Shown here: positions 17,547 to 26,282 of the stretch, piece by piece | Layout: every line of letters begins with the position of its first letter | Numbering within the stretch: the first letter of the stretch is position 1 | Assembly (NCBI RefSeq): GCF_022647885.1 | Contig: NZ_JALCLM010000001.1 | Location: forward strand, 186,001 to 250,000 | Reading direction: 5' to 3' | From: Bifidobacterium sp. | Lineage (GTDB): Bacteria; Actinomycetota; Actinomycetes; Actinomycetales; Bifidobacteriaceae | Length of the DNA stretch: 64,000 nucleotides | Made by a program: the position numbers and the translations under genes | Notes under the pieces: generated by a model | Seen by the model: only the letters and a program-made list of their open reading frames with translations | The model's database searches: none | Told to the model about the DNA's origin: nothing

Positions 17547-18833
17547 ATGGCAGGAGCGTCCAGTCCCGACTCACATAAAATTATCGCTGACAACACAGAA
17601 TCTCAGCAAGCTGACACTCAAAGCACGCCGGTGCCACAATGGTTTAGCGGCTCTCCATACACTCATCAAGTTGCCGCCGATATCGTCCAATATGGGCCAA
17701 TAGCGCGCACTACTCTGGCTCAGATTCTTGACCTTTCACAAGGCGCGTTGTCCCGCATTACCGGAGACCTTCTCCATCTCAATGTCATCGAAGAATCATC
17801 CGACTCTTCTGACACTCGACAGTCAGGCCGACTTCCCTTTGGCTTCTCGCAGCAACACAACGACAATGCTGAGCGAAGGGGACGTCCTCTCACCGCTTTG
17901 CAGATCAATGCAAACGAACGAACGTTTATAGGAATAAACGTTCGAGGTAACAGTGCTTTAGCAGTGGCTGTTAATGCTCGTTGTGAGCCAATCGGAGAAC
18001 CACACACCATCGATTTTTCTTATGTATCTGCTGAAGAGTTGAGCACACTACTAGTTAAACCGATTGAAGCCTGCGTAGCAGATACTAAGAAAGCTGGCCT
18101 GCCTGAACCGGTCTTAGTTGGCGTTAGTCTGGGCGGGCATGTGGTCGATAACCAGATAGTTACTGCAGCACCATTCCTGCACTGGAACGGCAATGCGCCA
18201 CTTGCACAATTACTCACCACCAAATGCACCATACCAACCATCTTGTTCAATGATTTGGAATCCGCAGTAAGGCACGAATGTTGGTTCGGAGCCGGGGTTG
18301 GAGTTTCGCGCTTCGCACTCATCACGATAGGTGCCGGTATTGGATACTCCATAGCCCAAGATGGTGCGCCACTAAACAATTCAGAAACCAGCTATGGAAC
18401 AGCCACGCACATCATCGTTGACCCTGAAGGACCAAGATGCTATCAAGGACATATTGGGTGTGCAGATTGTTTGGTAAATGACTCAATCGCTGAGCAATAT
18501 TCAGAGCTAATCGGCAAGACTTGCTCCTTTGAAGACTTTGTCAGCGATGCGCGCAGAGGACTGAGACAAGCTACTCAGTTATTAAACCGTACATGTTTCA
18601 GATTGGGTGTTTTGATTGCCACGATCACCAACGCTGCGATGCCACAAAAAGTGCTGATAGGCGGAGAATCCTCTTTTCTTGCCGAAATGAGTATGGAGCT
18701 CTTGCGCAAAGGTGTAGAAAGCTACCGACACAGTCAGGCTGAGCCGGTGCCTATAGAAATACTCGATGATAATTGGATTAATTGGGGACGATCTGCTGCT
18801 TCTAGCGCGATTGAACGTTATATCCGAGGCTGA
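17547..18833 (+). CDS. ROK-family transcriptional regulator (NagC/XylR type)
   Basis: 428-aa regulator with an N-terminal winged helix-turn-helix (ARTTLAQILDLSQGALSRIT, about residues 52-71) and a ROK sugar-binding domain (VLVGVSLGGHV, FNDLESAVRHECWFGAGVG, ITIGAGIG). The zinc/ROK signature GHIGCADCLV is a variant of the usual GHxxxxxxxCxCGxxGC, so zinc binding is uncertain. ATG 17547 (MAGASSP) has AAAGGGAG upstream; the longer frame from 17508 does not. Divergent from the transporter operon, which it probably represses. A perfect 11-bp-arm palindrome lies within the gene. Confidence 0.9.
   Translation: MAGASSPDSHKIIADNTESQQADTQSTPVPQWFSGSPYTHQVAADIVQYGPIARTTLAQILDLSQGALSRITGDLLHLNVIEESSDSSDTRQSGRLPFGFSQQHNDNAERRGRPLTALQINANERTFIGINVRGNSALAVAVNARCEPIGEPHTIDFSYVSAEELSTLLVKPIEACVADTKKAGLPEPVLVGVSLGGHVVDNQIVTAAPFLHWNGNAPLAQLLTTKCTIPTILFNDLESAVRHECWFGAGVGVSRFALITIGAGIGYSIAQDGAPLNNSETSYGTATHIIVDPEGPRCYQGHIGCADCLVNDSIAEQYSELIGKTCSFEDFVSDARRGLRQATQLLNRTCFRLGVLIATITNAAMPQKVLIGGESSFLAEMSMELLRKGVESYRHSQAEPVPIEILDDNWINWGRSAASSAIERYIRG
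17919..17944. promoter_or_regulatory. Perfect palindrome inside the ROK regulator gene
   Basis: CGAACGTTTAT, four bases, ATAAACGTTCG: 11-bp perfect arms within coding sequence, in codons for ERTFIGINVR. It could be an intragenic operator (autoregulatory roadblock) or a coincidence of coding for this conserved stretch. Confidence 0.4.
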
Positions 18834-18850
18834 AATACTCCCTTAGACCG

Positions 18851-18950
18851 TTTGTGTAGGGATTCTTCGCCATACCTCGAGTATCGGTGTTGAAAAATCG
18901 CCATTTTTCAACACCGATACATTGGGTTTCAAGAAAAATCCCTACACAAA
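18851..18950. repeat. Dispersed terminal-inverted-repeat element, copy 2 (100 bp)
   Basis: Ends TTTGTGTAGGGATT and AATCCCTACACAAA are perfect 14-bp inverted repeats (16 with flanking CG). The centre 18881-18920 is another near-perfect palindrome with arms starting GTATCGGTGTTGAAAAAT. It sits between convergent genes (ROK regulator and the DUF559 gene) and its right end encodes the last codons and stop of the DUF559 gene. Confidence 0.9.
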
Positions 18951-19834
18951 CGAATCGGGTTCGTTCGATGACCCAATATTTCGACAATATCTTCCACTAA
19001 TAGCTTCCATTGACGCTCAGAAAGCAGTGATTCCCAAGTAATAGGAATAATTGCCCACCCCAAACCCTGAACTGCTGCAATCTTTCGACTATCTCTGTGC
19101 AAAGCATCTCGAGTCGTATGAAATTGTTCCCCTTGGTATTCGAGTGCAACACGATGCTCAGGGTATGAGAGATCAAAAAACCACATTTCCTTAGTCTTCG
19201 GGTGAACCAGGCGATAATTCACCTCAGGACAAGGTAATCCGCTGCGCACTATCTTGAGACGCAAGCGCGTCTCCATCGGAGAATCCGTTCCTTCGCGGCA
19301 ACGCTCAATAGCCCACATTCCATTTTTTCTTCCACGAAATGAAGCTGAATCAGCAAGATACCCTTCGAGCTCATTCAAACTAGCCAGGCGACGGATGGGG
19401 TCTCTGCACACAAGACTGTCAAACATCATTACTGCTTCTTCTCTCGAGCAGAAAGCAAGCATCTGCATGCATGCGGTAATCGGATCGACCACGCTAATGC
19501 TATTTTCGAGGAGTTGGGCTTGCACTGGCAAAGACCACACGCGGAACTGCATACCTCTTACAGTCGAACGCATATCCTGTCGTGGTACACACACATACAA
19601 AAGATCATCACTAAGTCGATGTCCGTAAGGAATGGGGATCCCTAACAACTTTAGAGCACTTAATGCGCAAAACACCAGCGACTGCTTACACCTCTTACTG
19701 GCATCAATGCATCGCTTCATCTCATCCGCAGCCACGCTCAAAGAGCTACCAAGAATTCCGCCATTCACATCAGTTTCATCGAAGTTCATGCTCATAACAT
19801 AGGTAATATCCTCAGATAATGATGACTGTTTCAC
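18929..19834 (-). CDS. DUF559-type endonuclease-like protein with AbiEi-like N-terminus
   Basis: 301 aa. The C-terminal third has the DUF559/Vsr-like nuclease pattern: MWFFDLSYPEHRVALEYQGEQFH, followed by RDSRKIAAVQGLGWAIIPITWE, with acidic and E-x-Q residues of a PD-(D/E)XK fold. The N-terminal two thirds resembles the long AbiEi-like proteins common in actinobacteria, which are usually of unknown role. The start is uncertain: GTG 19834 or ATG 19795. The stop codon and last seven or so residues lie in repeat copy 2, and copy 3 lies just upstream, so the gene is bracketed by two elements. Function unproven; a DNA-processing or phage-defence role is only an inference. Confidence 0.72.
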   Translation of the reverse strand: MKQSSLSEDITYVMSMNFDETDVNGGILGSSLSVAADEMKRCIDASKRCKQSLVFCALSALKLLGIPIPYGHRLSDDLLYVCVPRQDMRSTVRGMQFRVWSLPVQAQLLENSISVVDPITACMQMLAFCSREEAVMMFDSLVCRDPIRRLASLNELEGYLADSASFRGRKNGMWAIERCREGTDSPMETRLRLKIVRSGLPCPEVNYRLVHPKTKEMWFFDLSYPEHRVALEYQGEQFHTTRDALHRDSRKIAAVQGLGWAIIPITWESLLSERQWKLLVEDIVEILGHRTNPIRLCRDFS

Positions 19835-19865
19835 CTATGTGGTCGAATGAGACAGAGTGCGTCGT

Positions 19866-19965
19866 TTTGTGTAGGGATTTTTTGCAATCTCGCAGGTAAC
19901 AACAAAGGTGAGCGTTGGAATTCCAACGCTCACCTTGCATTACTACTTAATAATCCCTACAGAAA
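19866..19965. repeat. Dispersed terminal-inverted-repeat element, copy 3 (100 bp)
   Basis: Ends TTTGTGTAGGGATT and AATCCCTACAGAAA (one mismatch to the consensus). The centre 19905-19936 is a perfect 32-bp palindrome (arm AAGGTGAGCGTTGGAA) with core GGAATTCC. It lies between the DUF559 gene and alpha-galactosidase. Confidence 0.9.
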
Positions 19966-19991
19966 CGGCATTACCAAGCATATTTACGTAT

Positions 19992-22220
19992 TTACTGAGC
20001 TAATTCAGCTTCAAACAGCACTGCTTGCGCCGGATGCAGGGAAGGTGCGCGCAATCCTGAAGACATCAACAGCGCTCCTGGGAGTACTACTCCTTGCTCA
20101 TTCCACCATCCTGAATCAGACTGCGCATTACCGATTTCGCTAATGTCTCTGCTCACAGACAGAGGCTTTACCCGATAGAGAGCATCAGGATCCAGTCCAG
20201 GAAGTCTCACAGGAGCGCTGGGATATATTTTTGAAGTGGTGAGCTGAGTAAAGCGATAGACCCCGTGAGATTTATCTTCACTGACCACACCGTCAAGCCG
20301 AACCCCAGGATCGCTTGAATCCCCGTGCACAGCCTGTCCGGTAGCAAAGATTCCTCTGCGCTCTTTGAACGCTTCGACCCAACCTGCAAGAGTATCAATT
20401 GCCGACTGCGGTTCTTTAAGCAAATTCCACTCAATACCCATATGACCAAAGAACGCAGTTGCCATACGCATTTCTTGACTTGTTGCACGATGCGTCGAAT
20501 GCGCAGGTGATGCACCAACATGCTCACCGATCATCTCTGGAGGCACCAGCAATGAGGTATATCGCTGAATATCCGCACGCTCCACTGGATCGACACAGTC
20601 AGATGCCCAAATACGATCTGCAACTTCAAGAATGCCCAAATCTACGCGGCCACCGCCTGAGCTGCAAGATTCGATTTCCAAACCAACATGGTGTTGCTTG
20701 AGATCACGAAATATCTGATACACCGCTTCTGTCTGCTGATGTACACAAGGACGCCCGCTGCGAGGAGAAACAGCTTCAGTAACCAAACGATTATGGTCCC
20801 ACTTGATGTAGTCGATACCCAGCTGAGCTACTAGTCCATCCATTGCAGAGAACACATACTCATAAGCATCAGGATTGCTGAGATCCAGCACCTGCTGGCT
20901 ACGCCCTGTCATAGGTAATCTGTTTGCTGTCGGTTTGATAATCCAGTCCGGATGTGCGCGAGCGACATCTGAATCAGGATTCACCATTTCCGGCTCAAAC
21001 CACAAGCCAAACTCCATGCCAAGCTTGTGAACATACTCTGCGAGAGCATCTAGACTCTGGGAACCTTCTGGCCAAACAGCTGGATCAATCTGCCAATCTC
21101 CCAAACCTGCGGTGTCATCACGACGATGCATAAACCATCCATCATCAACCACAAAACGCTCAACTCCTGAGTCCTGAGCTTTGTCCGCGAGCGCTTTGAG
21201 CGTATCGAAGGAATGATCGAAGTACACAGCCTCCCAAGTATTGAGAATAACTGGGCGTGGTTTCTTTGCGAATTGTGGGTGTAATGCTCTGAGATACTCA
21301 TGGAAACGAGTAGCAACCTGATTGAGGCCGATACCGTAGGAGCCGTAAATCCACGGAGTGGTATATGTCTGTGACTCATCCAGCTCAATCTCGCCGCCGA
21401 CGAGTGTTTCAGCGCCACCAATGATGCCCTGTGTATATGCAAGTCTTTCGGCAGACAACAGCGAATTGCCACTCCACGCAACATGAACTGAATACACCTC
21501 GCCTTGAGTAAAGCCAAATCCTGGCACTCCAGCAGAAAGGAGCAGGGACGCATCAAAATCAGGACGTCCAACGGTGCTGGCTTTTTCAAGACGGCCAAGG
21601 TTGAAAGGCTGACGCTGTGGAGAGCGCTCTCGCAGGTGATGTCCGGTCGTGGTGAGGATTTCGCTCGCTACTTCGGGCACAGGGAACGCCAATTCGACCT
21701 TGTCGACTGCCAAAGTACCCGAGGCACCTGGCATATTGGTGACGGTCGCTTGTTGTCTAAGCAAACCGGAAGGCGTCAATTCACATCGCCATTCGAGGCC
21801 GACATGCTGCTCTTCATCGCTGGCCTTCACCACAACAACTTGCCCATCGCAATCAGTATCGACATCTATGACGGAGAAGCTGCAGAATAGTTCAATGCCA
21901 TTACGCCTGACCACGAAGCGAGATACTCCTGACCATGCTTCTGCTTGAGTCGGCAGAACGCTAGGCCAATTAGTATCGTTCAATGAACCTGACACTCGTT
22001 GTGGACGGAGTGCATCATAGGTATCAAGCAATTGCTCTGGATGTTTGAGGGCTTTCCCCCAGTAAACAATGCGTGGCATCTGATCGTCCGCTATAACGAA
22101 CGCGAAACCCACATCAGCTTTAGACCTCTGCCCGTAATAAACCTTGATATGAGGTCCCAGAGCAGATTTGCCCTCAACATGGGACCATACGGTCTGTTCG
22201 GATGTGTGTGTATTACTCAT
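19992..22220 (-). CDS. Alpha-galactosidase, GH36
   Basis: 742-aa GH36 enzyme that removes alpha-1,6-linked galactose from melibiose, raffinose and stachyose. The nucleophile motif is YIKWDHNR and the acid/base region IWASDCVDPVERADIQRY; SCSSGGGRVDLGIL between them binds substrate. FVVDDGWF at the barrel entry and the large N-terminal beta-sandwich are normal for the family. No signal peptide, hence intracellular. Start ATG 22220 (MSNTHTSEQ) with GAAGGAAC in front. Fits with the oligosaccharide transporter upstream. Confidence 0.93.
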   Translation of the reverse strand: MSNTHTSEQTVWSHVEGKSALGPHIKVYYGQRSKADVGFAFVIADDQMPRIVYWGKALKHPEQLLDTYDALRPQRVSGSLNDTNWPSVLPTQAEAWSGVSRFVVRRNGIELFCSFSVIDVDTDCDGQVVVVKASDEEQHVGLEWRCELTPSGLLRQQATVTNMPGASGTLAVDKVELAFPVPEVASEILTTTGHHLRERSPQRQPFNLGRLEKASTVGRPDFDASLLLSAGVPGFGFTQGEVYSVHVAWSGNSLLSAERLAYTQGIIGGAETLVGGEIELDESQTYTTPWIYGSYGIGLNQVATRFHEYLRALHPQFAKKPRPVILNTWEAVYFDHSFDTLKALADKAQDSGVERFVVDDGWFMHRRDDTAGLGDWQIDPAVWPEGSQSLDALAEYVHKLGMEFGLWFEPEMVNPDSDVARAHPDWIIKPTANRLPMTGRSQQVLDLSNPDAYEYVFSAMDGLVAQLGIDYIKWDHNRLVTEAVSPRSGRPCVHQQTEAVYQIFRDLKQHHVGLEIESCSSGGGRVDLGILEVADRIWASDCVDPVERADIQRYTSLLVPPEMIGEHVGASPAHSTHRATSQEMRMATAFFGHMGIEWNLLKEPQSAIDTLAGWVEAFKERRGIFATGQAVHGDSSDPGVRLDGVVSEDKSHGVYRFTQLTTSKIYPSAPVRLPGLDPDALYRVKPLSVSRDISEIGNAQSDSGWWNEQGVVLPGALLMSSGLRAPSLHPAQAVLFEAELAQ

Positions 22221-22453
22221 ATTGTTCCTTCGGTCCCTTCACCTTTGAAATAGGATGTTCTAGCTACGAAAATCATTCCTCGGCGCTAACCAATATCGTA
22301 GAAACAGTGCGTTTGCTTGTCCTATTTCTGCGTGTCAACGACAAGTGGAAAGAAAACACCTGTTGCTGACGACTGCTCAATTGGTGCTGAAGTCTGATTT
22401 CACAGTATGTTCAGCGCTATACATTATTTGCGAGGGACTATCTCAACTCACGA

Positions 22454-23005
22454 TTATCTTAATTTACGAAAGAAATTGTTGAGCATCGCGGTACATGCTT
22501 CTTCTTGCACCCCACCGATAACCTCAGGCCTAGCCCCAATATGTGGGTCACGCGGAATATCCCAAACCGAGCCGCAGGCACCCATCTTCGGGTCCCAGGC
22601 TCCAAAAACTATGCGTCCTATATGCGTAGCGAGCGCGGCACCTGCACACATTGGGCAGGGTTCGAGCGTTACTACCAACGTCATGTCTGAAAGATTCCAG
22701 CGGGGCATCGAGGAACTTTCATGTGCAGCTTCGCCACACAGCTGCGACGGTCTGGAAGCATTTATTGCGCAAGATGAACGCCGATCATTCAGCATGCCAG
22801 CTTGTTGAATCGCCACCATCTCTGCATGCGCCAGAGGGTCACCTTTAAGCTCTCGCTGGTTATATCCTTGCCCAACTACGGTTCCGTCTGGTCCTATCAC
22901 CAGAGCACCCACGGGAACATCGCCCTGTTTTGCCGCGACAGCTGCCAGTTGAAGTGCTTGGCTCATACTGTCATGCCACTGCTTGGGTACGGATGCGATA
23001 TTCAT
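22454..23005 (-). CDS. tadA: tRNA adenosine(34) deaminase
   Basis: Converts A34 to inosine in the tRNA-Arg(ACG) anticodon. The zinc-dependent deaminase motifs are present: HAEM (about residue 60) and EPCPMCAGA. 183 aa is slightly long for the family because of an insert between the two motifs (NDRRSSCAINASRPSQLCGE). The start is ATG 23005. It stands alone between alpha-galactosidase and the P-type ATPase, all on the minus strand. Confidence 0.93.
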   Translation of the reverse strand: MNIASVPKQWHDSMSQALQLAAVAAKQGDVPVGALVIGPDGTVVGQGYNQRELKGDPLAHAEMVAIQQAGMLNDRRSSCAINASRPSQLCGEAAHESSSMPRWNLSDMTLVVTLEPCPMCAGAALATHIGRIVFGAWDPKMGACGSVWDIPRDPHIGARPEVIGGVQEEACTAMLNNFFRKLR

Positions 23006-23056
23006 ACCCCAAGTTGTAGCATGGCCCGTTTGCTTTGCGCGACTAGAGGCGGAGTC

Positions 23057-25852
23057 TTAACGACTGGTTTTCAACATAGTGATAATTCCGCGCCTAGCCC
23101 TACGTCCCATGGCCTTAAGTCCTGATTTTGGCCCATGTCCGTGTCTGGCAAGCCATGCTCGGATGATTTTGTCGCCTTCGCAGAAGAACAGCACTGTGAT
23201 GGAAATTAGGAAGCACACCAACCACTGAGTTCCATTCATCGGAGATACTCCGAGTACTGAGGCAATCGGCGATATATACATTGCTCCAGCATGTATTACC
23301 AAGGCAACCACCGATGCGATTAATAGGAATTTGTTACGCAATGGGTTGAGCTGCACTATCAACAGCGTTTCTGATCTGGCTGACATTGACATAAAGAAGT
23401 TGAATAGCACCAACAAGGTTAATGCCATAGTGCGAGCTTGGATAACTTCAGTACCATTGTCGAGCAGCATACGGAACATCACCAGAATGCACATTGCCAT
23501 CCATAGACCACACACAGCTGTTCGTGCCCACAATGCTGCGGAGAGCAGTCCTTCTTTGCGTTCCCTCGGTGGGCGCGTAAGTTCATCACCGCTACCTGGC
23601 TCGAAACCGAGCGCGATATCTTGCACACCGTTGGTAACAAAGTTAATCCATAGCATCTGTAGCGGGAGGAATAGTAACGGCATCTCGGCAATAACGTTCA
23701 CTCCTACTGCAATCATCGCAGCAACTGCAGTTGAGAGCAGGAAGAATGCCGAACCTCGAATGGCCTTGAACGTTACTCGTCCCTCACGAACGGCATCCGT
23801 GATGGTGACGAAGTTATCGTCAGTCAACACCACATCGCTCGCCTCACGAGCAACATCCGTTCCTGATTTGCCCATAGCAATACCCACCGAGGCAGCTTTC
23901 AAAGCAGGAGCATCGTTTACACCGTCACCTGTGACTGCAACAACTTCGCCTTGATCCTGCAGCACTTCGACTATGCGGAGCTTGTCTTGTGGTGAAACGC
24001 GAGCCGCTATAGAAGTCTCTCTAAGTCGTGCTTTGAGTACTTCGTCACTCATCTCCAACATCTCACTACCAGTTAAGGCGTCTTTGGTATGTCGCAACCC
24101 CAGACGTTCTCCTATCGCAGCTGCGGTAAGAGGATGATCACCAGTAATCATTTTGACCTCAATACCAGCATCTGCGCATTGTTTGATTGCCTCCTTAACG
24201 CCCTTACGAGGAGGATCCAACATTCCTTCTAATCCTAGGAATTTCAAACTATGCGGTTCTTGATGATCGTGGAGATCGGTATCAGCGGGCAATTGTTTAC
24301 TGGCAACCCCTATTACTCTCAACCCTTGGCTGCCCATGCTGTTGTACGTTTGATGCATAGCATCGACGTCCATAGCGATTTCTTCGCCGCTGCCGTCATC
24401 CATCGTGGTACTCATAGTGGCTATGCTGTCGGGCGCGCCTTTCACATATTGTGTATAGCTGCCGTCTGGATTACGACGAATAGTCATTGAGTAACGTAAC
24501 TCTGGCTCGTATGGAGTTTCAATCTCTATAGGATATGCAAGTTCCGAAGCACTGATAGCACCGGCTTCATCTGCTATTCGTGCCATGGCTACATCGACGG
24601 CATCACCTGTGTAGGTCATACTGCCGTCATCCTCGGTGTTGCGATAAGCCTCATTGGTTAACGCCCCTGCTTTAAGCAGCTGTATCAAACTAGCTCTCTG
24701 CGGTTCGCTTATTTGGTCACGAGATTCTTCGTCGCACAGTGTTGGACGCTGCTGCCCAACTGCAAACTGTTCCACAGTCATACGATTCTGTGTGAGTGTG
24801 CCGGTTTTATCTGAACCGATCACCGTTGTGGATCCTAGCGTCTCCACCGCAGGCAGCGTTCGCACAATGGCATTACGCTTCGCCATTCTCGAAATGCCAA
24901 GGGCCATAGCGACCGTCAACACGATTGGCAGCGCCTCTGGCATAGACGCTACAACGAGTGAGACTGAGGAGAGAAATGCACCAGTGGCATCTTTGTTGAT
25001 GAATACTCCACCAAGAAAAACGAATACTGCCACGATCAGCACGGCAATGGAAATACCGCGCTCAGTGCGCTGCATGATTTGTTGTAGTGGCGTATTCGCC
25101 TTGGCACCATGCACCAAATCGTTGATTTCACCGAGCTCAGTATCTGAACCGGTCGCCACCACGAGCCCACGCCCTCGGCCACTAGTTACCAAAGTTCCTG
25201 AGAAAGCAACACATTTGCGATCGCCAAGCGATGCATCCTCATCCACAGCTTCAGTGTTTTTCTGGGCATCCGTGCTTTCACCAGTCAACATTGACTCGTT
25301 GATTCGCAGCCTGCTAGATTCAATCAATCTCAAATCAGCAGGTACTCTATCTCCGCTCTCCATAACCACAATGTCGCCTGGAACCAAGTTGGCAGCTTCT
25401 ATACGCTGCATTGAACCGTTTCTCAGCACTCGGGAGGTTGGTGACGACAGCGATGCGAGCGCTTCAACAGCTTTATCAGCCTTGGTCTCTTGGTAGTAGC
25501 CGATAATGGCATTAAGCAGCAGCACGATGAAAATAGCGATGGCATCTACGAAATGCTCCAACAGAATGGTGATAATGCCGCACCCGATAAGTACAGCAAT
25601 CAGAGGACTCTTGAATTGGATGAGGAACATTTTCCACTTCGGCATAGGCGCCTGGGCAGAAAGCGCGTTAGCTCCGAACACCTCAAATCGTCGCTGAGCT
25701 TCTTCTGGGGATAACCCTCGCGGAGAAACCTCTAGAGCGTCAAGTGCTTGTTCGGCGCTAATAGCGTGCCATGAGGTTTCCTCACGGACAGGGGCAATCG
25801 ATTCCTTAAGCTCCGTCGCATTATCTGTTGTCGTATGTGCCATCTCGGTCAT
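23057..25852 (-). CDS. Cation-transporting P-type ATPase (Ca2+ type, P2A)
   Basis: 931-aa membrane pump. Domains in order: cation ATPase N-terminal domain (residues 25-95), actuator with MLTGESTDAQKN, phosphorylation site GSDKTGTLTQNRMT, hinge TGDGVNDAPALKAA, and a six-helix C-terminal cation-ATPase domain. The M4 sequence ASMPEALPIVLT matches the P2A (SERCA/PMR1-like) PEGLP-type motif, with A in place of G, so calcium or manganese export is the best guess. ATG 25852 has AAAGG seven bases upstream. C-terminal tail is basic. Confidence 0.9.
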   Translation of the reverse strand: MTEMAHTTTDNATELKESIAPVREETSWHAISAEQALDALEVSPRGLSPEEAQRRFEVFGANALSAQAPMPKWKMFLIQFKSPLIAVLIGCGIITILLEHFVDAIAIFIVLLLNAIIGYYQETKADKAVEALASLSSPTSRVLRNGSMQRIEAANLVPGDIVVMESGDRVPADLRLIESSRLRINESMLTGESTDAQKNTEAVDEDASLGDRKCVAFSGTLVTSGRGRGLVVATGSDTELGEINDLVHGAKANTPLQQIMQRTERGISIAVLIVAVFVFLGGVFINKDATGAFLSSVSLVVASMPEALPIVLTVAMALGISRMAKRNAIVRTLPAVETLGSTTVIGSDKTGTLTQNRMTVEQFAVGQQRPTLCDEESRDQISEPQRASLIQLLKAGALTNEAYRNTEDDGSMTYTGDAVDVAMARIADEAGAISASELAYPIEIETPYEPELRYSMTIRRNPDGSYTQYVKGAPDSIATMSTTMDDGSGEEIAMDVDAMHQTYNSMGSQGLRVIGVASKQLPADTDLHDHQEPHSLKFLGLEGMLDPPRKGVKEAIKQCADAGIEVKMITGDHPLTAAAIGERLGLRHTKDALTGSEMLEMSDEVLKARLRETSIAARVSPQDKLRIVEVLQDQGEVVAVTGDGVNDAPALKAASVGIAMGKSGTDVAREASDVVLTDDNFVTITDAVREGRVTFKAIRGSAFFLLSTAVAAMIAVGVNVIAEMPLLFLPLQMLWINFVTNGVQDIALGFEPGSGDELTRPPRERKEGLLSAALWARTAVCGLWMAMCILVMFRMLLDNGTEVIQARTMALTLLVLFNFFMSMSARSETLLIVQLNPLRNKFLLIASVVALVIHAGAMYISPIASVLGVSPMNGTQWLVCFLISITVLFFCEGDKIIRAWLARHGHGPKSGLKAMGRRARRGIITMLKTSR

Positions 25853-26282
25853 AGGGGGCCTTTCTCGTGAATGATTCCATCACCGGAGAGGTCGCTGCGA
25901 GTCCAAACCAGTTTGTGCGCGGCGCATACTTCCCCACTCGGTGAACAGCGACTTCGCACGTCAATCAGACCGTTAACAAAAACCTAATTCAACACTAACA
26001 CGTTACTAACGGGCTAATCTGTAGTAATTGGAAACATTATGCTTGTGGCGGCATCCCCAAGACGATTTAAGGAAGAATGAGAAGCTGTAGGTGTTCATTA
26101 CGCTATCGCGGATAATAGTAAACATCAGCCACGGAACGCAGTGAGAGCGAAGCAGTCGGTCGGTGTTGAGATGAGATATGCGCCGGTTGACGATGAGCGC
26201 CCAACATCCATGGCAAAACGGAGCGGGATTCATCACCCGAGCCATCATGCGTACGCGCATGTGACCGAGAAAGAGGGCGGCT
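25853..26282. other. 430-bp divergent intergenic region
   Basis: Separates the divergent P-ATPase and antiporter genes and must hold both promoters. A perfect CATGCG TACG CGCATG dyad lies at 26246-26261, just before the antiporter start. No riboswitch-like structure recognised. Confidence 0.4.

Noticed and set aside
25853-26282. Metal-sensing riboswitch before the P-type ATPase or antiporter
   Set aside because: No conserved riboswitch core recognised; only a small dyad near 26246.
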